A stretch of DNA of 64,000 bases, from positions 124,001 through 188,000 of the forward strand of contig JAKSGN010000034.1 in assembly GCA_024180945.1 (NCBI GenBank), given 5' to 3'. Both the position numbers and the translations under genes were made by a program. The notes beneath the pieces were generated by a model. That model did no database searches, was not told the origin of the DNA, and saw nothing but the letters and a program-made list of their open reading frames with translations. The number at the start of each line of letters is the position of its first letter. Position 1 is the first letter of the stretch. This DNA comes from Macrophomina tecta (taxonomy: Eukaryota > Ascomycota > Dothideomycetes > Botryosphaeriales > Botryosphaeriaceae). This document shows, in pieces, positions 32,323 through 43,477 of the stretch.

Positions 32323-34328
32323 ATGAACCTCCAATCCTCTCGATTAGCTTTGCTACTTTTGACCTTCTCAATCTCGCTTTCGGAAGCGACGGAGTGTAAA
32401 TGCGTCAGTACATACATCAGGCGTAAAGAATGCTCCTCCTAACTTCTCCTACAGACACCATCCGACCCATGCTGGCCGACAGAGTCAGCCTGGGACAAAT
32501 TGAACTTAACCATCTCCGGTCGCCTCATCCGCACCACTCTTCCGGCCTCTGTGTGCTATCCTTCAGAGCCAGATTACAACCGCACTGCCTGTGATGCATT
32601 GATTCCCGAGTGGAAAACCTCCGAGTTCCACTCCGAGGATCCTGTCAGCATCCCCTCGCCCAATTACGCGAACAACAGCTGCAACCCAATCTATGCGAAC
32701 GGAACAAACCTCTACGGAGACGCTGAAGCCGGGGAGAGAGGTTGCCACATCGGAAAGTATCCTCCCTACGTCGTAAACGCCACCAAGGCCAGCCACGTCC
32801 AAGCTGCCGTCAAGTTCGCTCACGAGCACAACCTCCGCCTCAACGTCAAGAACACCGGGCATAGCTCTTTCCGGTGAGTGCCTGACCACTGCTCTTTACC
32901 GAGCTTGGACTAACGTCCATCAGAGCGGTTGCGTATGGCGCTCTCTCCATCTGGACGCACCACATGAAGTCCTTCACCTTCCACAAAACCTTCACGCCTT
33001 CCTCCTGCCCTTCCACCACCGACAACGCCACCTCCCGGATGGCGGCCACCTTCGGCGCCGGCGTCCAAGGCGCCGACGCCAACCCGCAAGTTCTAAACCA
33101 CAGCGCCATCGTCGTCACCGGCACGAACAAAGACGTCGGCCTTCTCGGCTGGTCCTCCGGCGGCGGCCACGGCTTCTTCACCGGCAGCTACGGCATGGGC
33201 GCCGACAACATCCTCGAAGCGACCGTCGTCACACTCACCGGCGACGTTGTTGTCGCCAACGAGTGCCAGAACGCCGAGCTCTTCTGGGCGCTGCGGGGTG
33301 GTGGCGGCGGCACGTACGGCATCGTGACGGAGGTGACGGTGCGCGCGTTCCCGGAGCCGAGCACGAACATGATCGCCTTTGGGGTCACGCAGAGGAATGG
33401 GACAAGCGTGGAGGACTGGTGGAGGCTGGTGGCGCAGTGGCACGCGACGCTGCCCGCGCTGAAGGACAGCGGCATCCAGGGGTACTACGTCATGAGCGGG
33501 CCGACAGCTGGCGAAATGGGGAATCTTCAGCTTACCGGGACGTTGTTCTTGCACGGCGCGCCGAACGGGACGGCGCAGCAGGCGTGGGCGCCGGCGAAGA
33601 AGGTGCTAGATCAGGGGAAAGCCGTGGCGGATTCGTGGGCAACGTTCCAGCACTTCAAGTCCTGGTCGGAATTCTACAACATCATTCCGGCTACGGGGTC
33701 TGCCGGTGGTGGGGGCAGTGCGAGGAGCTCGAGGCTGTTGACCCGCGACGCGCTGTCGAAGAATGTGGAGACGTTGGCGGAGAAGCTTGCGATCGCAGGA
33801 CCTCAGGCAAAGCCTGCCAAGGTGGGTGAAAGCTTCTTGGGTTGGGATTGCTGTTTCTGATGAGTTGCAGGGTGGTGTTTCGAACTTTATGGTTTCTGCC
33901 TCCATTGCCGCTTCGCCGAAGCCCGTCAACAGCTCCTTGAATCCAGCTTGGAGGGACACTGTTGTTCACTACATCGTCTCTATCAGCTGGGACGATTCTC
34001 TGCCGGACGAACAGGCGAAGAAGGTACAGGATGACATTGCGAATTGTAGGGGGCTGGCGCTTCGTCAGCTGGCTCCTGATTCTGGCGCCTACTGGAATGA
34101 GGTATGCAACAATTCCTGGCTCCTAAGCAGCACTTCAGAAGTGGCTGACCCAACCAGGCCGACACCGAGGAACCCGACTGGCAATGGTCCTTTTACGGAC
34201 CAAATTACGCCAAGCTACAGGCCATCAAGGGCAAATATGATCCGGACACCCTACTCTGGTGTGACAAATGTGTTGGCAGTGAAGCCTGGTTCGAGCAGCA
34301 GGATGGCCGCCTGTGTCGAAACTCCTAA
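32323..34328 (+). CDS. Secreted berberine-bridge-enzyme-type FAD-linked oxidoreductase
   Basis: Five exons, all junctions in frame: 32323-32403, 32455-32873, 32924-33821, 33871-34101, 34158-34328; 599 aa. Introns are 49-56 nt. A signal peptide (LALLLLTFSISLSEA) leads into CKCTPSDPCWPTESAWDKLN, the usual start of fungal members. The FAD_binding_4 domain includes VKNTGHSSFR, whose His is the expected covalent FAD attachment site, and SSGGGHGFF, where a bicovalent enzyme would have Cys. The C-terminal BBE motif YWNEAD...DWQWSFYGPNYAKL is complete. Many N-x-S/T sites agree with secretion. These flavoenzymes oxidise secondary metabolites or oligosaccharides; the substrate cannot be inferred and no biosynthetic cluster is nearby. 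It is the clearest fully intact gene here. Confidence 0.93.
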
Positions 34329-34673
34329 GTGTTAGCATGTCGACCTCGTACGAGAGCGCTGGACAACTCACGTCAATTCGTGCATTATCTTACACATCTC
34401 GGTTAGCGCTATTACCATAGACAAAATTTCCAACGGATGTCTCTACGCCAAAGTACGAGGTTACTCAGTTACCGATTGCCTCAGAAAATTCCATCTCTCG
34501 AAGAACGAATCGACGTGTTGGAGTGCGGGATCATTCTTGTGCGGTACGAAGTTTGAGTTGAGCCGCGAGAGCAGACATCCCAATAATAAATAAATACATA
34601 ATATTGGCATATTCTTATGTATTCATTGGCAGATCCTAATATTATTATCGATTGCTAAGCTTATCAATAATTA
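34329..34673. other. AT-rich intergenic
   Basis: AT-rich DNA between the FAD oxidase and the hAT remnant; may include the hAT 3' end. No supported gene. Confidence 0.4.
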
Positions 34674-36704
34674 TTAATATAAACCTGAAGCGCCATGCAT
34701 GTCGTCGTTGCCGCCAGCAATATCCATAACCTTACCATCTACTGCCACGTAGACTTTGCGGACCAAGTCATTCTTCACCCAGTTGCTCAGGCATTGAAGC
34801 TTCTCGATAGTATCAGGCGAGAGTCGCGCCCTGTCCCAAGAAATTGTCCGCCTTGCGCAAGAGAATACCCGTTCCGGGTCGTCGGACATCGCCGGCACAC
34901 TTAGTATATCAATGGCCAATTGGTGTAAGCGTGGATACTCAATCCTCTATTCTTCTCGACACCACCATTCAAGCGGTGTTTTGGTCGTCATAGGTCTTGG
35001 CGGAGAATTAACGAATTTTTCGAATTCATCCTCATCTCCGGGTTCATCCAAGACACTCATTAACTGCTTAATACGCTCGTAGGGTGTTACTTCCCGTCGT
35101 TCGTCGTTCAGCCCAGCCGCGGACTCCGACGGGAGTGGCCGGTCCTTATACTTCGCCCAATGCTGCCGTGCACCAGCAATAGCGGTCTGTCTCCATTCCT
35201 CTGCCCAGTGGCAGTCAAGGTACCTCCGGCGCTTTTCTGGATGGAGCAATAATGCCGTGGCATATTTATTTATTTATTTATTTAGTTTAACGTCCTTCTT
35301 GAGTCAGAGACTATCAAAGACGGGCTTTAGAAGCCGTTTCTAGTTATATATTTTCTGGAGGCTCCTTGTAAATGAAGCATTCTAGGAGAGCACAAGGAAT
35401 AGTAGACTTAAAAGCCAAACGAGGGGCAGGCCTCTAAGGAGATAGTATGAGAGAATAGTAACAGAAAACAAAGGAGTGTAAGCGTCGGAGGTATTTAAAC
35501 CCCGTCGGGCGTGTTGTTAAGAATCCACCGGCGCGTGGATATCTTGGTTTTTCTAAGAAACTCAGCTATGCCGTGGCATATATTGGGTTTCTGTCACTCT
35601 CTTCATAATACTTCGAGAGAACCCACCAACCCATGTAAATGGAATGAACCATACGCGCGTTGCTGGCGTATTTGACCTGCTTTAACATCAGTCCAGGTCT
35701 GGTAATCGATCGAGCCGTCCATGACTTACCTTGGCATTCTTAAACTGCATGAAAAGAATATTCATATTCTCTAGCACCTGATCTATTGATGCCCACTCCA
35801 TTTGCTGCTCCAAGGTCGCTTGGTAAAACGGCTACAAGAACTCGTGAGTTATTTTAAGTACTTGCTAATTATTATGTGTAAGGATGTCGTCTTCCAGCTC
35901 GTTGTAGTATTAGTTAAGGAATATTAACAATAGACCCTCTTAGCTAATAGCCGCATCAAGCAACTTAAACCATGAGTTCCAACGGGTGATATTATTAATT
36001 CCAAGCGCCTTTTCTGCAATGTCATCCCATGCATCGTTGCGCACCGTGGAATTACGGATGAACACCGCAATGTTGTGGAGTTTACCCATTGGGCCGATGC
36101 TCCGCCAGCCGGCAGTGTCATGGCGTTTCTTGCGCCTGTCGTGACTCTTGTGACAAGTATTCGACTGAATCTGGTCGTGTAACGCGTCCGCAACTGTTAC
36201 ATCATTTGCCTCGTGTTGTGCCTGCGCAATTGCGGCCTGTAGAGCGTCCTCACTAGTTGCAAAGAGAAAGGCTTGAAGGGACAAGTTGATGATGTGGCCG
36301 GCACACCGCGTTCGAGAGGACACTGGATCAAGTGTAAGGCCGTACTCTTGCGACAGCTCAACAGCAAGTTGGCGGAGACAGGTGTCATTCTTTGCGTCAT
36401 TGTCCCCAGTGAAGTAACCGATTCGGGGCGCTAAGTGGTACTGTCGGATAATCGTCATCAAGTGAGGTGCCATAGCTGTGCCGGCGTGAGAGCGGCGGAG
36501 GTTTGGTAGCCCTAGCAATGCTTTCCGAGGTTTGTAGGCCTCGTTAACCCATTGGGCGTGAACAGCGATATAGGCCTTGCGCTGAGGAGAAGACCATACG
36601 TCCATAGCAATGTGTACGATGTTACGGCTCAGCCTACACAGGACCTGGGTAGGAAGGATAAGAAGAACAAGCGGGGCGCCTACGCGCCCGCGAAAGGAAT
36701 TCAC
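34674..36704 (-). pseudogene. hAT transposase remnant
   Basis: Minus-strand pieces in the right order: 36704-35940 has VHIAMDVWSSPQRKAYIAVHAQWV, GYFTGDNDAKNDTCLRQLA, RTRCAGHIINLSLQAF and ITRWNSWFKLLD; 35939-35580 continues in broken frames (VLENMNILFMQFKNAK); 35249-34947 has LLHPEKRRRYLDCHWAEEW; 34919-34674 has the C-terminal dimerisation region LSVPAMSDDPERVFSCARRTISWDR. Stops, frameshifts and a SINE-like insertion break it. No clean terminal repeats were found. Typical ascomycete hAT layout; inactive. Confidence 0.88.
35266..35567 (-). mobile_element. SINE-like insertion in the hAT gene
   Basis: A 302-bp insertion flanked by a 14-bp target duplication ATGCCGTGGCATAT (35252-35265 and 35568-35581). 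On the minus strand it ends in a (AAAT)n tail and has near its start a tRNA-like segment with an A-box-like CGCGCCGGTGG and a B-box-like GGGGTTTAAATACC (35486-35503). No coding sequence. Tail, target duplication and pol III-type boxes are those of a tRNA-derived SINE. Confidence 0.8.
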
Positions 36705-36775
36705 CAGCGAGAAGTCACGTGATTCCAGTTCAACCGTTCAAAGGCTTGGCACTCTGAACTCATGAACCGCCAGTT
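36650..36775. repeat. Copy of the segment at 20485-20592
   Basis: See the entry at 20485. Here it lies at the 5' side of the hAT transposase and contains CACGTGATTCCAGTTCAACCG, probably the hAT 5' end. Confidence 0.6.
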
Positions 36776-37133
36776 CAGACGTTCAACGGATCGACAGAAT
36801 AAACCTCTGAACTACTAGATTGTATACACTTTCCTACTTGTATATAAACCACACTCCTTAGATAGCTTTGACCTTCGTGGTCAACTTCAATAACAATTCA
36901 GCACATTGTTAGTTGATGATGATGAATTCATAGTCCGTCCCAGCCGCCGAAGGCAGCTATGCGGCGTAGGGCCGGTTCCTCCGCGTCCGCTAGACTCGTT
37001 TGAGTCTAAGCGAGGCGGCGGGGCCTGGCCTGTTCTCCATCTCCTCTGCATACTTCTACATACACGTCTCTTGGCACTTCGGTCATCCCTCAGCGCAGAC
37101 CTTTTCCGCAAACTATCCCGTCTTCCTCCAGTG

Positions 37134-37556
37134 TCAAGCTTCATGCTGTGAATGTGATGTCGCTCCAAATTGCCCGAGGAGCTTTGTTGCCATCATGAAC
37201 TTTGCTGCTGCTGTGGCTGTGCTGCGCTGGCTCAGCAACTTCCTCAGGTCCGTCGTCCGGCTTCTCCGCCCCTTGTCGTCTGGCTTGCGAAAGGTGAGCC
37301 TTAGCTCGTCGAACTTGCTACACGAGTACAGCACGTGGCTGACTGTCTGCAGTCCACGCCCACAGTCGCACTCGCCCGACGCCACGCCCGGCACCTGCCG
37401 TAGGTGGAGGAATTGGAAGGGGTTCTCCCACGGCTCCTGGATGGCGATGATGTCGAACTCGCGCGTTCGTCGGTCCCGAAACAGGGGCGCCGTCATTTTG
37501 GTCCTGGATCTCATAACATTGTACTGCAAGGTGGAAAGCTGCCTGCCCTTAGTCAT
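37134..37556 (-). pseudogene. LINE ORF2 with large internal deletion
   Basis: Starts LSTLQYNVMRSRTKM...FDIIAIQEPWENPF, the opening of an APE-type endonuclease, then within a few residues becomes VPGVASGECDCGRGLQTVSH and runs to the natural end LLGQFGATSHSQHEA. About 1,000 or more codons expected for a Tad-like ORF2 are absent, yet the frame is kept. Its ATG overlaps the stop of ORF1 (ATGACTAA), suggesting termination-reinitiation coupling. Confidence 0.85.
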
Positions 37557-39170
37557 CGAGCATTGTGATCTCGTTGCTAAGTGGCTGTGTGTTTGGCTGC
37601 TGAGTATTTGCGATTTGCCTGCCTGACATCGCCAGCGCCTCCTCCCGGAGCTGCTGGCTTGCTCTGATCAGGCTATCGATCTCTTCTTGCCGCTCTCCCC
37701 TCAGCACAGTACCTTCGGGTTCGGCGTGCAGTGACTTCGGTCTTCCGCGCTTCCTGGTCGGGCGTTCCGCCGGGACCGCTGACGTTTGATTTGTCGTCTG
37801 TTCAGTGGGTTGAGTTGTCCGTGTTGGTGCTTGCGTCAGTGCTGGTGGTCTCTTGCTGATGTTTTCCGGGTGAAGAAATGGCCTCATGGCCTTAGCTCGT
37901 TCAACCCTCTCCTTCTCTTTCTTTCTCTCTGGACAGGCAACGCTCCACGCCGTGTGAGAGCGCTTGCACGCAGCGCACCTGCGCTCCGCGCTTGGGTCCT
38001 CCTTCTGTCCGCAGTCTTTGGAATTATGCTGGCCTGCACAATAGCCGCAGGCTTGCGGTGCTGGACACTGGGTTCCTATGTGACCGTACTTTTGGCAGTT
38101 AAAGCACTGCTTGACTTTGCACGTCCGATCGTAGAGCTCGCACGAGAGTATCTCCGCTTGCCACACCATCCCTCCGGTGATCGCTGCGTTGGCGTCTTCC
38201 GCCCTGCTGAACTCCACTACCAGCGACGACGCCTTCTTGTTGGTGGAAGCCTTAGTTAGCCAGCCTACATATTTAATTTCAGCATTGGGGAGTAGTGGCT
38301 TGTTCTCCGCTTGAAGCAGCTTGATGGCATTGTCCATATCTGAGGGGTCTATTGACTTCGTATGTACGCCGTGCATGATGATGCCGTACGTCTGCGTCAC
38401 GATTCGCGCTGTGCCTCCAAACGTCTCCACCCAACTGTGTGCGCTTTCCTGCAGTATCTCCTTCTCTTGTTGGTTCCTTGTGTATGCCGCAATATCCCCG
38501 CTTCGAAGCTGCTTCGCCGCGACTACCTGGATCTTGTTCACCCCGGGGTCCGGCTGCGACTTCAGGGCACGATTAATGCGTTCTTTCAGGTGTGTCGGGG
38601 GCTGCGAGCGGAGGTGGCTGATCATCTGCGGGTCCGTAAGTTTGATCACCAATTCACGACACTTCTCGGTTGGGCTCGGCGTGAGGTTAGGCTGCGTCTG
38701 CGCCGTCGCCGTCGGTCGCAGCGCTGCTACTCGCGCCCAGGTCATGGGACTGTGCTGCATGTTCTGCTGGGTAAGAGGGGCTGCCACATTGATGGTGTCA
38801 GGGGTGCGCTTAATGGCGCTGGTGTCCTTAATGTCGTTCGCCGTCTGGAGGACTGAGCTCACGGCTGCCTTCAGCTCGGCCGGTGTCGGTTAGCCGAGGG
38901 CTTTATCGCAGAGCTCAATGGCGCTCTCAATCAGCGGGGCGATGGTGTGGTAGCGGAAGCTGCGTCTGTGTTCGCCTGCATCGTCAAGGAGCTGCTTTGC
39001 CTGGGTCCTAAGCTGTGCGGCGTGCTCGTAGAGCGAAAGTGGGTTATCGCCCGGTCGCAAGGCGTCGGCGACCGCCATAGCGGACAATCCGGTATTGGGC
39101 GATAGCGGATTGCCAGTAGAGCGGCTTAGTACGCGTTGCAGAGCGATTGCGCGTGGTTGTAAGGCGTAAT
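37549..39170 (-). pseudogene. LINE ORF1 (gag-like, zinc knuckles) with one in-frame stop
   Basis: The frame is open except for TAA at 38892-38890. The main part (38889-37549, 446 aa) has a nucleic-acid-binding gag-like region (ELVIKLTDPQ, IVTQTYGIIMHGV), then CFNCQKYGHIGTQC, CGYCAGQHNSKDC and CAACKRSHTAWSVAC zinc knuckles, then a basic Pro/Thr-rich tail with RKRGRPK. The upstream part includes ALQRVLSRSTGNPLSP and LSLYEHAAQL, shared with copy D. The ATG used by copy D is not obvious here. Confidence 0.85.
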
Positions 39171-39251
39171 TCCAAGAATTCGTTCTCGCTGCAGGTGGTT
39201 GTTCTCGCACATTGTTAGTAACACGGCCTTTGCACGCAGTGCTCAGTTTCA

Positions 39252-39572
39252 TCACGTGTCCGACTTGCTCTCACCCTCTTCTTGTACCCACTCAAGGAAA
39301 ACCCCTCGACAGGTTTTCTCCCTCTTTGGTGTTTGGATCCTTAGAGGCAGAGGCCCGCTCGTTACATATAAGAAATATATAAGAATTTCCTTACCGACTT
39401 CGGCCATGTCGTACGTCGAGTTCCAGCGCACACCTCCATCACTTACCGGCTTGTACACGGCCTCACCGTGCACGGCTAGCTGGCGTTGAATGTCGTCGAA
39501 GACGTCGCTCTGTAGCGATGAATTACGTATTGCCGTAATAATATTAACGACATAAAATATGCCCAACACCAA
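39252..39572 (-). pseudogene. Second hAT transposase fragment
   Basis: VVNIITAIRNSSLQSDVFDD followed by GGVRWNSTYDMAEVG is the hAT region preceding the conserved RWNST motif. Only about 70 codons are recognisable. LINE copy C was inserted immediately beside it. It differs from the hAT copy at 34.7-36.7 kb. Confidence 0.65.
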
Positions 39573-39757
39573 CCACAGCCATCATCCGGAGATCCCACCT
39601 CGGCAGCCTTTACTATGAATGGTTCCGATAATGCTGACTCCTGTACATTTTAATGTGACATTAATATTCGTTAGAGTCATTTGTGGTGGTTAGAGGTTAC
39701 TACAGTTAGGTGTGACGTGGGCTGAAAGTGGGTGCTGAAAATAGCACATTGAACTCC

Positions 39758-41263
39758 TTAGCTCAAGTCTTTTCTAGAGGTGCTAGCCAGCCTATCCAAA
39801 ACAGGCCTAAAGAACCCTCCCCAATATCCGTTCTCTCCCTCATCCATCCCATACTTTAGTAAGTTCCCGTACAATCGGACCAACCGAAATATTCCACGAA
39901 CGGAATCTGTACTTAACCTTTCAAATCGATCTAGGTCCGGGCCTAGAACATGGACACCGCTTCTTCCAGATACGAGGTCTTCGCGCGGATATGCATAATA
40001 CACGGAGTGTTCGTGTCCCACAATAGTAAGCGCAGGCTCGGCCATCGCTGTTGGCTCAAACTGAGCCTGTGCGATTTGTGCGAGTTCCTGCTTCTTGCGC
40101 AAGGATGCGGCAATCCATATACTCATCTGCAGTTCTGCCTCGGTGTGATCTCCAGATGCTGGTTTAACCTCGAAGCCCGAAAACAGAGCAGTTCGTTTTG
40201 TGAAAGTATCAAGTGTGTGCCCGATCTCGCTGTTTTTTGCGGCCTCGAGTCGTTTATAGAGAGTCGAAATGTCGGGGTCGCGATGCGAGTACGAGAGAAC
40301 ATAGTCGGTTTTGCGGTCGATGGGTTTGCGGCGATTAGGGTCAGAGATGGTGGGAGCGGAGATCATGGAGAGGTAGAGAGGATTGATGGATTGTGATTGT
40401 CTTGACGCATGGCGGGTTAGGTAAGGCTTCGGAGGTCTTGGGGGAAGGTGTACGTACACGCTCTGGAACCACCATTTCTCGTTACCGTACATTTCCATGG
40501 CTAAATGAACTAGAGGCCGCACCACATCATCGCACCACGCATTCTCATCCCGACTTCCATCCTTGCAATCGCGGGCATTGAGAAATATCTTTCTGACTTC
40601 CTTCCATATGGCCGACAGCTCTTCGGCGGACCGCGTATCGCTATGGTCGAAGTCGGCCGGTTTCGTGGTTTGGTGACCCACACCGGAGTCGTTCTTGAGG
40701 ACATGCTAGAAACATGAGAATCTGACTAGGAATATTGACTCAAATGCATGTACCTGTAAGTTCTGAGGAATGAAGCCAAAGTCAACACCCTCGGCAAGCC
40801 GGTCACCGAGTCGTTCGACGTATTTCGGGGGAGCCTCCTTTAGGCCATTAAGGCTTTCTGTCAACACCGGCGGCCACGCACTCCTCAGTATAATTGGCGT
40901 CTCGCGCGTCGGACTTGATGAACGTTTTGGACTCGAAGAGATACGACTAGTGGGAGGGCTGAATGTATTCCTTCCGTTCAAAACTAGTGGAGTTTCGCTT
41001 CCGAATTGCGACGCGCTCTGGTCAGGCCGAACGTCATCAACATCATCGGTTCTTCGCCGCTTCGGGCTGTCGCTGCGATGCGAGCTGGACGCGGGCACAC
41101 TCGCAGGGAGGGACATGGCGCGCTTCCGCTTCAAGGGAGCCGGGCGCGGCTTCAAGTCGTCGTCGGGCGAAGGAGTGAGAGGGAGGCAAGACTCATGATC
41201 AGAAGCAAGCCACGAGCTGATACGATCGTTCTGAGGTGTGGAAGGACGACTTTCAAAGTCCAT
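39758..41263 (-). CDS. Fungal PD-(D/E)XK nuclease-fold protein
   Basis: Two exons, 41263-40754 and 40705-39758, with a 48-nt phase-0 intron (donor GTACAT, acceptor TTCTAG); 485 aa. Residues 1-170 are disordered with nuclear signals (LKRKRAM, PKRRRTD). Exon 2 has the fungal PD-(D/E)XK layout: an acidic helix (DENAWCDDVVRPLVHLAM), KTDYVLSY with the metal-binding Asp, then FSGFEVKPASGDHTEAELQMSIW with Glu-x-Lys and a following helix with Arg/Lys. Such proteins (Pfam family PDDEXK_12 as I recall) are numerous in ascomycete accessory regions. Nuclease activity is unproven, but all core residues are present. Appears intact. Confidence 0.85.
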
Positions 41264-41556
41264 TGTTGTGGTCGTTTGTTACTGTGCGGCTTGAGGACGA
41301 ATGATGCACGTCAATGCCGAGACGCGCCAAAGTCGCCGATTGGTGGATCATCACGTGCTATGCGCTCCGTATCATTCAGCGGGATAGGGAGTAATATTAT
41401 TCGGCCATGCGATGCGCTAAAGGAGAAGTACTATTAATGGCTTCTGGTCGTCATTCTAGTTCCCGCTATTGGAGTCCGTTTCTGGTGCTCCAGATTTAGA
41501 TCTCGTTCTTGGCATCCGTCCGACTAACTTTCACGTGGCGAAAACCCCACCGCCTA

Positions 41557-41678
41557 ACCTTTCCACTCCATTGAATGAACCGGGATCCCAATGTAGATTA
41601 GCGTTCCTTGTCCCTATGGCCTGCGGAGGCCGACGGGGTGTATAAATCATCATCATCATCATCACCTTTCCACTCCAT
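41557..41678 (+). mobile_element. Tiny 5'-truncated LINE (family 2) with target duplication
   Basis: The 92 bp from 41572 to 41663 are the 3' end of family 2 (AACCGGGATCCCAATGTAGA ... GAGGCCGACGGGGTGTATAAA, then CATCATCAT). It is bounded by a perfect 15-bp direct repeat ACCTTTCCACTCCAT (41557-41571 and 41664-41678). Size, tail and duplication are classical for target-primed reverse transcription. Confidence 0.9.
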
Positions 41679-41689
41679 ATCGAAAATCT

Positions 41690-43405
41690 AGACCCGAATA
41701 GACCCAGCCCACGACAAGAGACCTGAGCAAAGAGAACCCTTCCGAACGCGACTTTGACTGCCTTAGCCCCGCAATGTCGGCGGACGAGGACGATGAGGGC
41801 GGATACGCGATCGTTGGCGCGTCGCGACGCCCTGCGCGTCTCCAAGCCCGACGAACCGACTATCAAGCCCTCCACACCGGCAAGCCAACAAGGCAGCGTA
41901 GAACTCACGCAACGACCGTCCCAGAACTACCAAGCGAATCGACCTTAGACGACGTGATTGGCCTACTCAACATCATTGTCGCGCAGAATAACCAGCTCAC
42001 CGAGCGGAATGAAGCGCTTGCGGAACAAGTGGCCAGCAACGAAGATGAGATCATGCGGCTGCGCAGCGCACTATAGATGTCCGAGGAGACGCAGGTCAAG
42101 ATGGAAGAGCGCATAGGGAAGATAGAAAAGCAGATGGCCGCGCTCGTCGAGACGACGCGCAGGAACCTGACCTCACAGTCGCAGACAACGCGGGTTACGC
42201 AATCGCTCTCAAGAACATGCCCGCCACGCCGCCAACGTCCGCGAACACCAGCCCAGCGTCGATGCCAGCCATGCCGGTGCGAGCCGCGATCACGAACACG
42301 TCGTTACCACTATCGCCGCCGCCCGCGATCGAGCCCGATCTCTCCGAAGCCAACATTGACACCACAAAGCCGGGAGACATACTCGTGCGCTTTCAGAGGG
42401 CGCTCGATGGCCAGGAAGCGACTAAGAACATCAAGTGTTGTGGTCTGACGAGGTATGCGAGCGATGCGGCGAAGGTGCGACTCCTCTTCCGCACCAGGGA
42501 TGACGAGGAAACCGTTAGATCGCACAGCGGTTGGCTTGAGACAGCATTCAGAGGCGCGAGGATGAGAGGCCGACAATGGTACCCGGTAAAGGTAGACAGT
42601 GTCAACAAGACGGCGGTATTCAACGACGAGCGCACAGCTCTACGAGCAGATGCTTGCGAATTGATGAGAAAAGAGAACGAGGTGGAGATTGTGCATGCGC
42701 GCTGGCTGAGCAAGCCGAGCGACCGACCGTACGGATCAGCGGTGATTTACTTAACGAAGAAAAGCGATGCGGACGCGCTCCTAGAGAGCAGAGTAATGGA
42801 TATCGGCGGAGAAGCGGTGTACACCATCTTTGAACATGGCCTCGCCCTCGGCGCTGCTTCCGATACCAGAGCTACGACCACCAGAAATTTCGATGCACAG
42901 GCGAAGAGAGGTGCGTAAAGTGCGCGGGATCGGACACAAGATAACTGCCGTGCGAGTACGGAGAAGTGCGCAGCTTGCGGCGGCCCGCACAGGGCAGACG
43001 ATCGAGGCTGCCCGAGGTACAAGGAGCTCCTGGAGGAGATGATGGGGAGGCTGGAGAGGTAAAGTACAGAGAAAAGCGGAGGAAGCTGGTGATATGGAGG
43101 CAATCAGGCCCTGTGGTTAATGGCCTCTCCGGTGCTTACTGCCCTGCCGTTAGAGGGACGGGCAACACTCAGGAAAGCGCTCTTGATGGAAACCAGGAGG
43201 CAGGATGGTCAAGGAAACAGGGTAAGGATAGCTTTTATATTCTCCTCTTCTTTCTCGCTGGGCGACTGCTTGTATTCGACTGTTCTCTCAATTTTTGGGC
43301 TTTGGATGAACCGGAATCTTCATGTACGTTAAAAGTATTCTGTAGTGCGTCTTTTCCCTATGGTCCGTGGAGGCCGACGGGGTGTATGAATCATCATCAT
43401 CAGAA
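41690..43405 (+). mobile_element. LINE family 2, copy 2: ORF1 joined to 3' end
   Basis: ORF1 starts near 41774 (MSADEDDEGGYAIVGASRRP) and runs to about 43060 with a TAG at 42074-42076 and frame changes near 42190 and 42890. It contains GLLNIIVAQNNQLTERNEAL (coiled coil), DDEETVRSHSGWLETAFRG, ARWLSKPSDRPYGSAVIYLT and a decayed zinc-knuckle region. Directly after the end of ORF1 comes the 3' UTR (GAACCGGAATCTTCATG ... GGAGGCCGACGGGGTGTATG) and a CATCATCATCAT tail. Reverse transcriptase is absent, so it is an internally deleted element, like copy C of family 1. The 5' boundary is approximate. Confidence 0.75.
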
Positions 43406-43477
43406 GAAGAAGAATACGCATAATATCTAGTATAGAAAGAATGTAAGATTACTACCGCCTTGCAAAGGAGTGAACTT

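Larger units (their letters stand above)
36914..39206 (-). mobile_element. LINE family 1, copy C: full-length ends, internally deleted ORF2
   Basis: Flanked by a 13-bp target duplication GCACATTGTTAGT (36901-36913 and 39207-39219), so both ends are defined; length 2,293 bp. The 5' leader, ORF1 and 3' UTR are present, and the (CAT)n tail is short. ORF2 consists of its first ~48 codons joined directly to its last ~90, so the endonuclease remainder and the whole reverse transcriptase are missing. Confidence 0.9.

Noticed and set aside
33093..33554. Frames antisense to the FAD oxidase
   Set aside because: Shadows of a GC-rich exon with clear homology on the plus strand.
37000..37626. 208-codon plus-strand frame
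   Set aside because: Antisense of the LINE ORF2 C-terminus; similar antisense frames occur in the other LINE copies.
38321..38893. 190-codon Cys/Leu/Val-rich plus-strand frame resembling a membrane protein
   Set aside because: Antisense of LINE ORF1, which has zinc knuckles on the minus strand.
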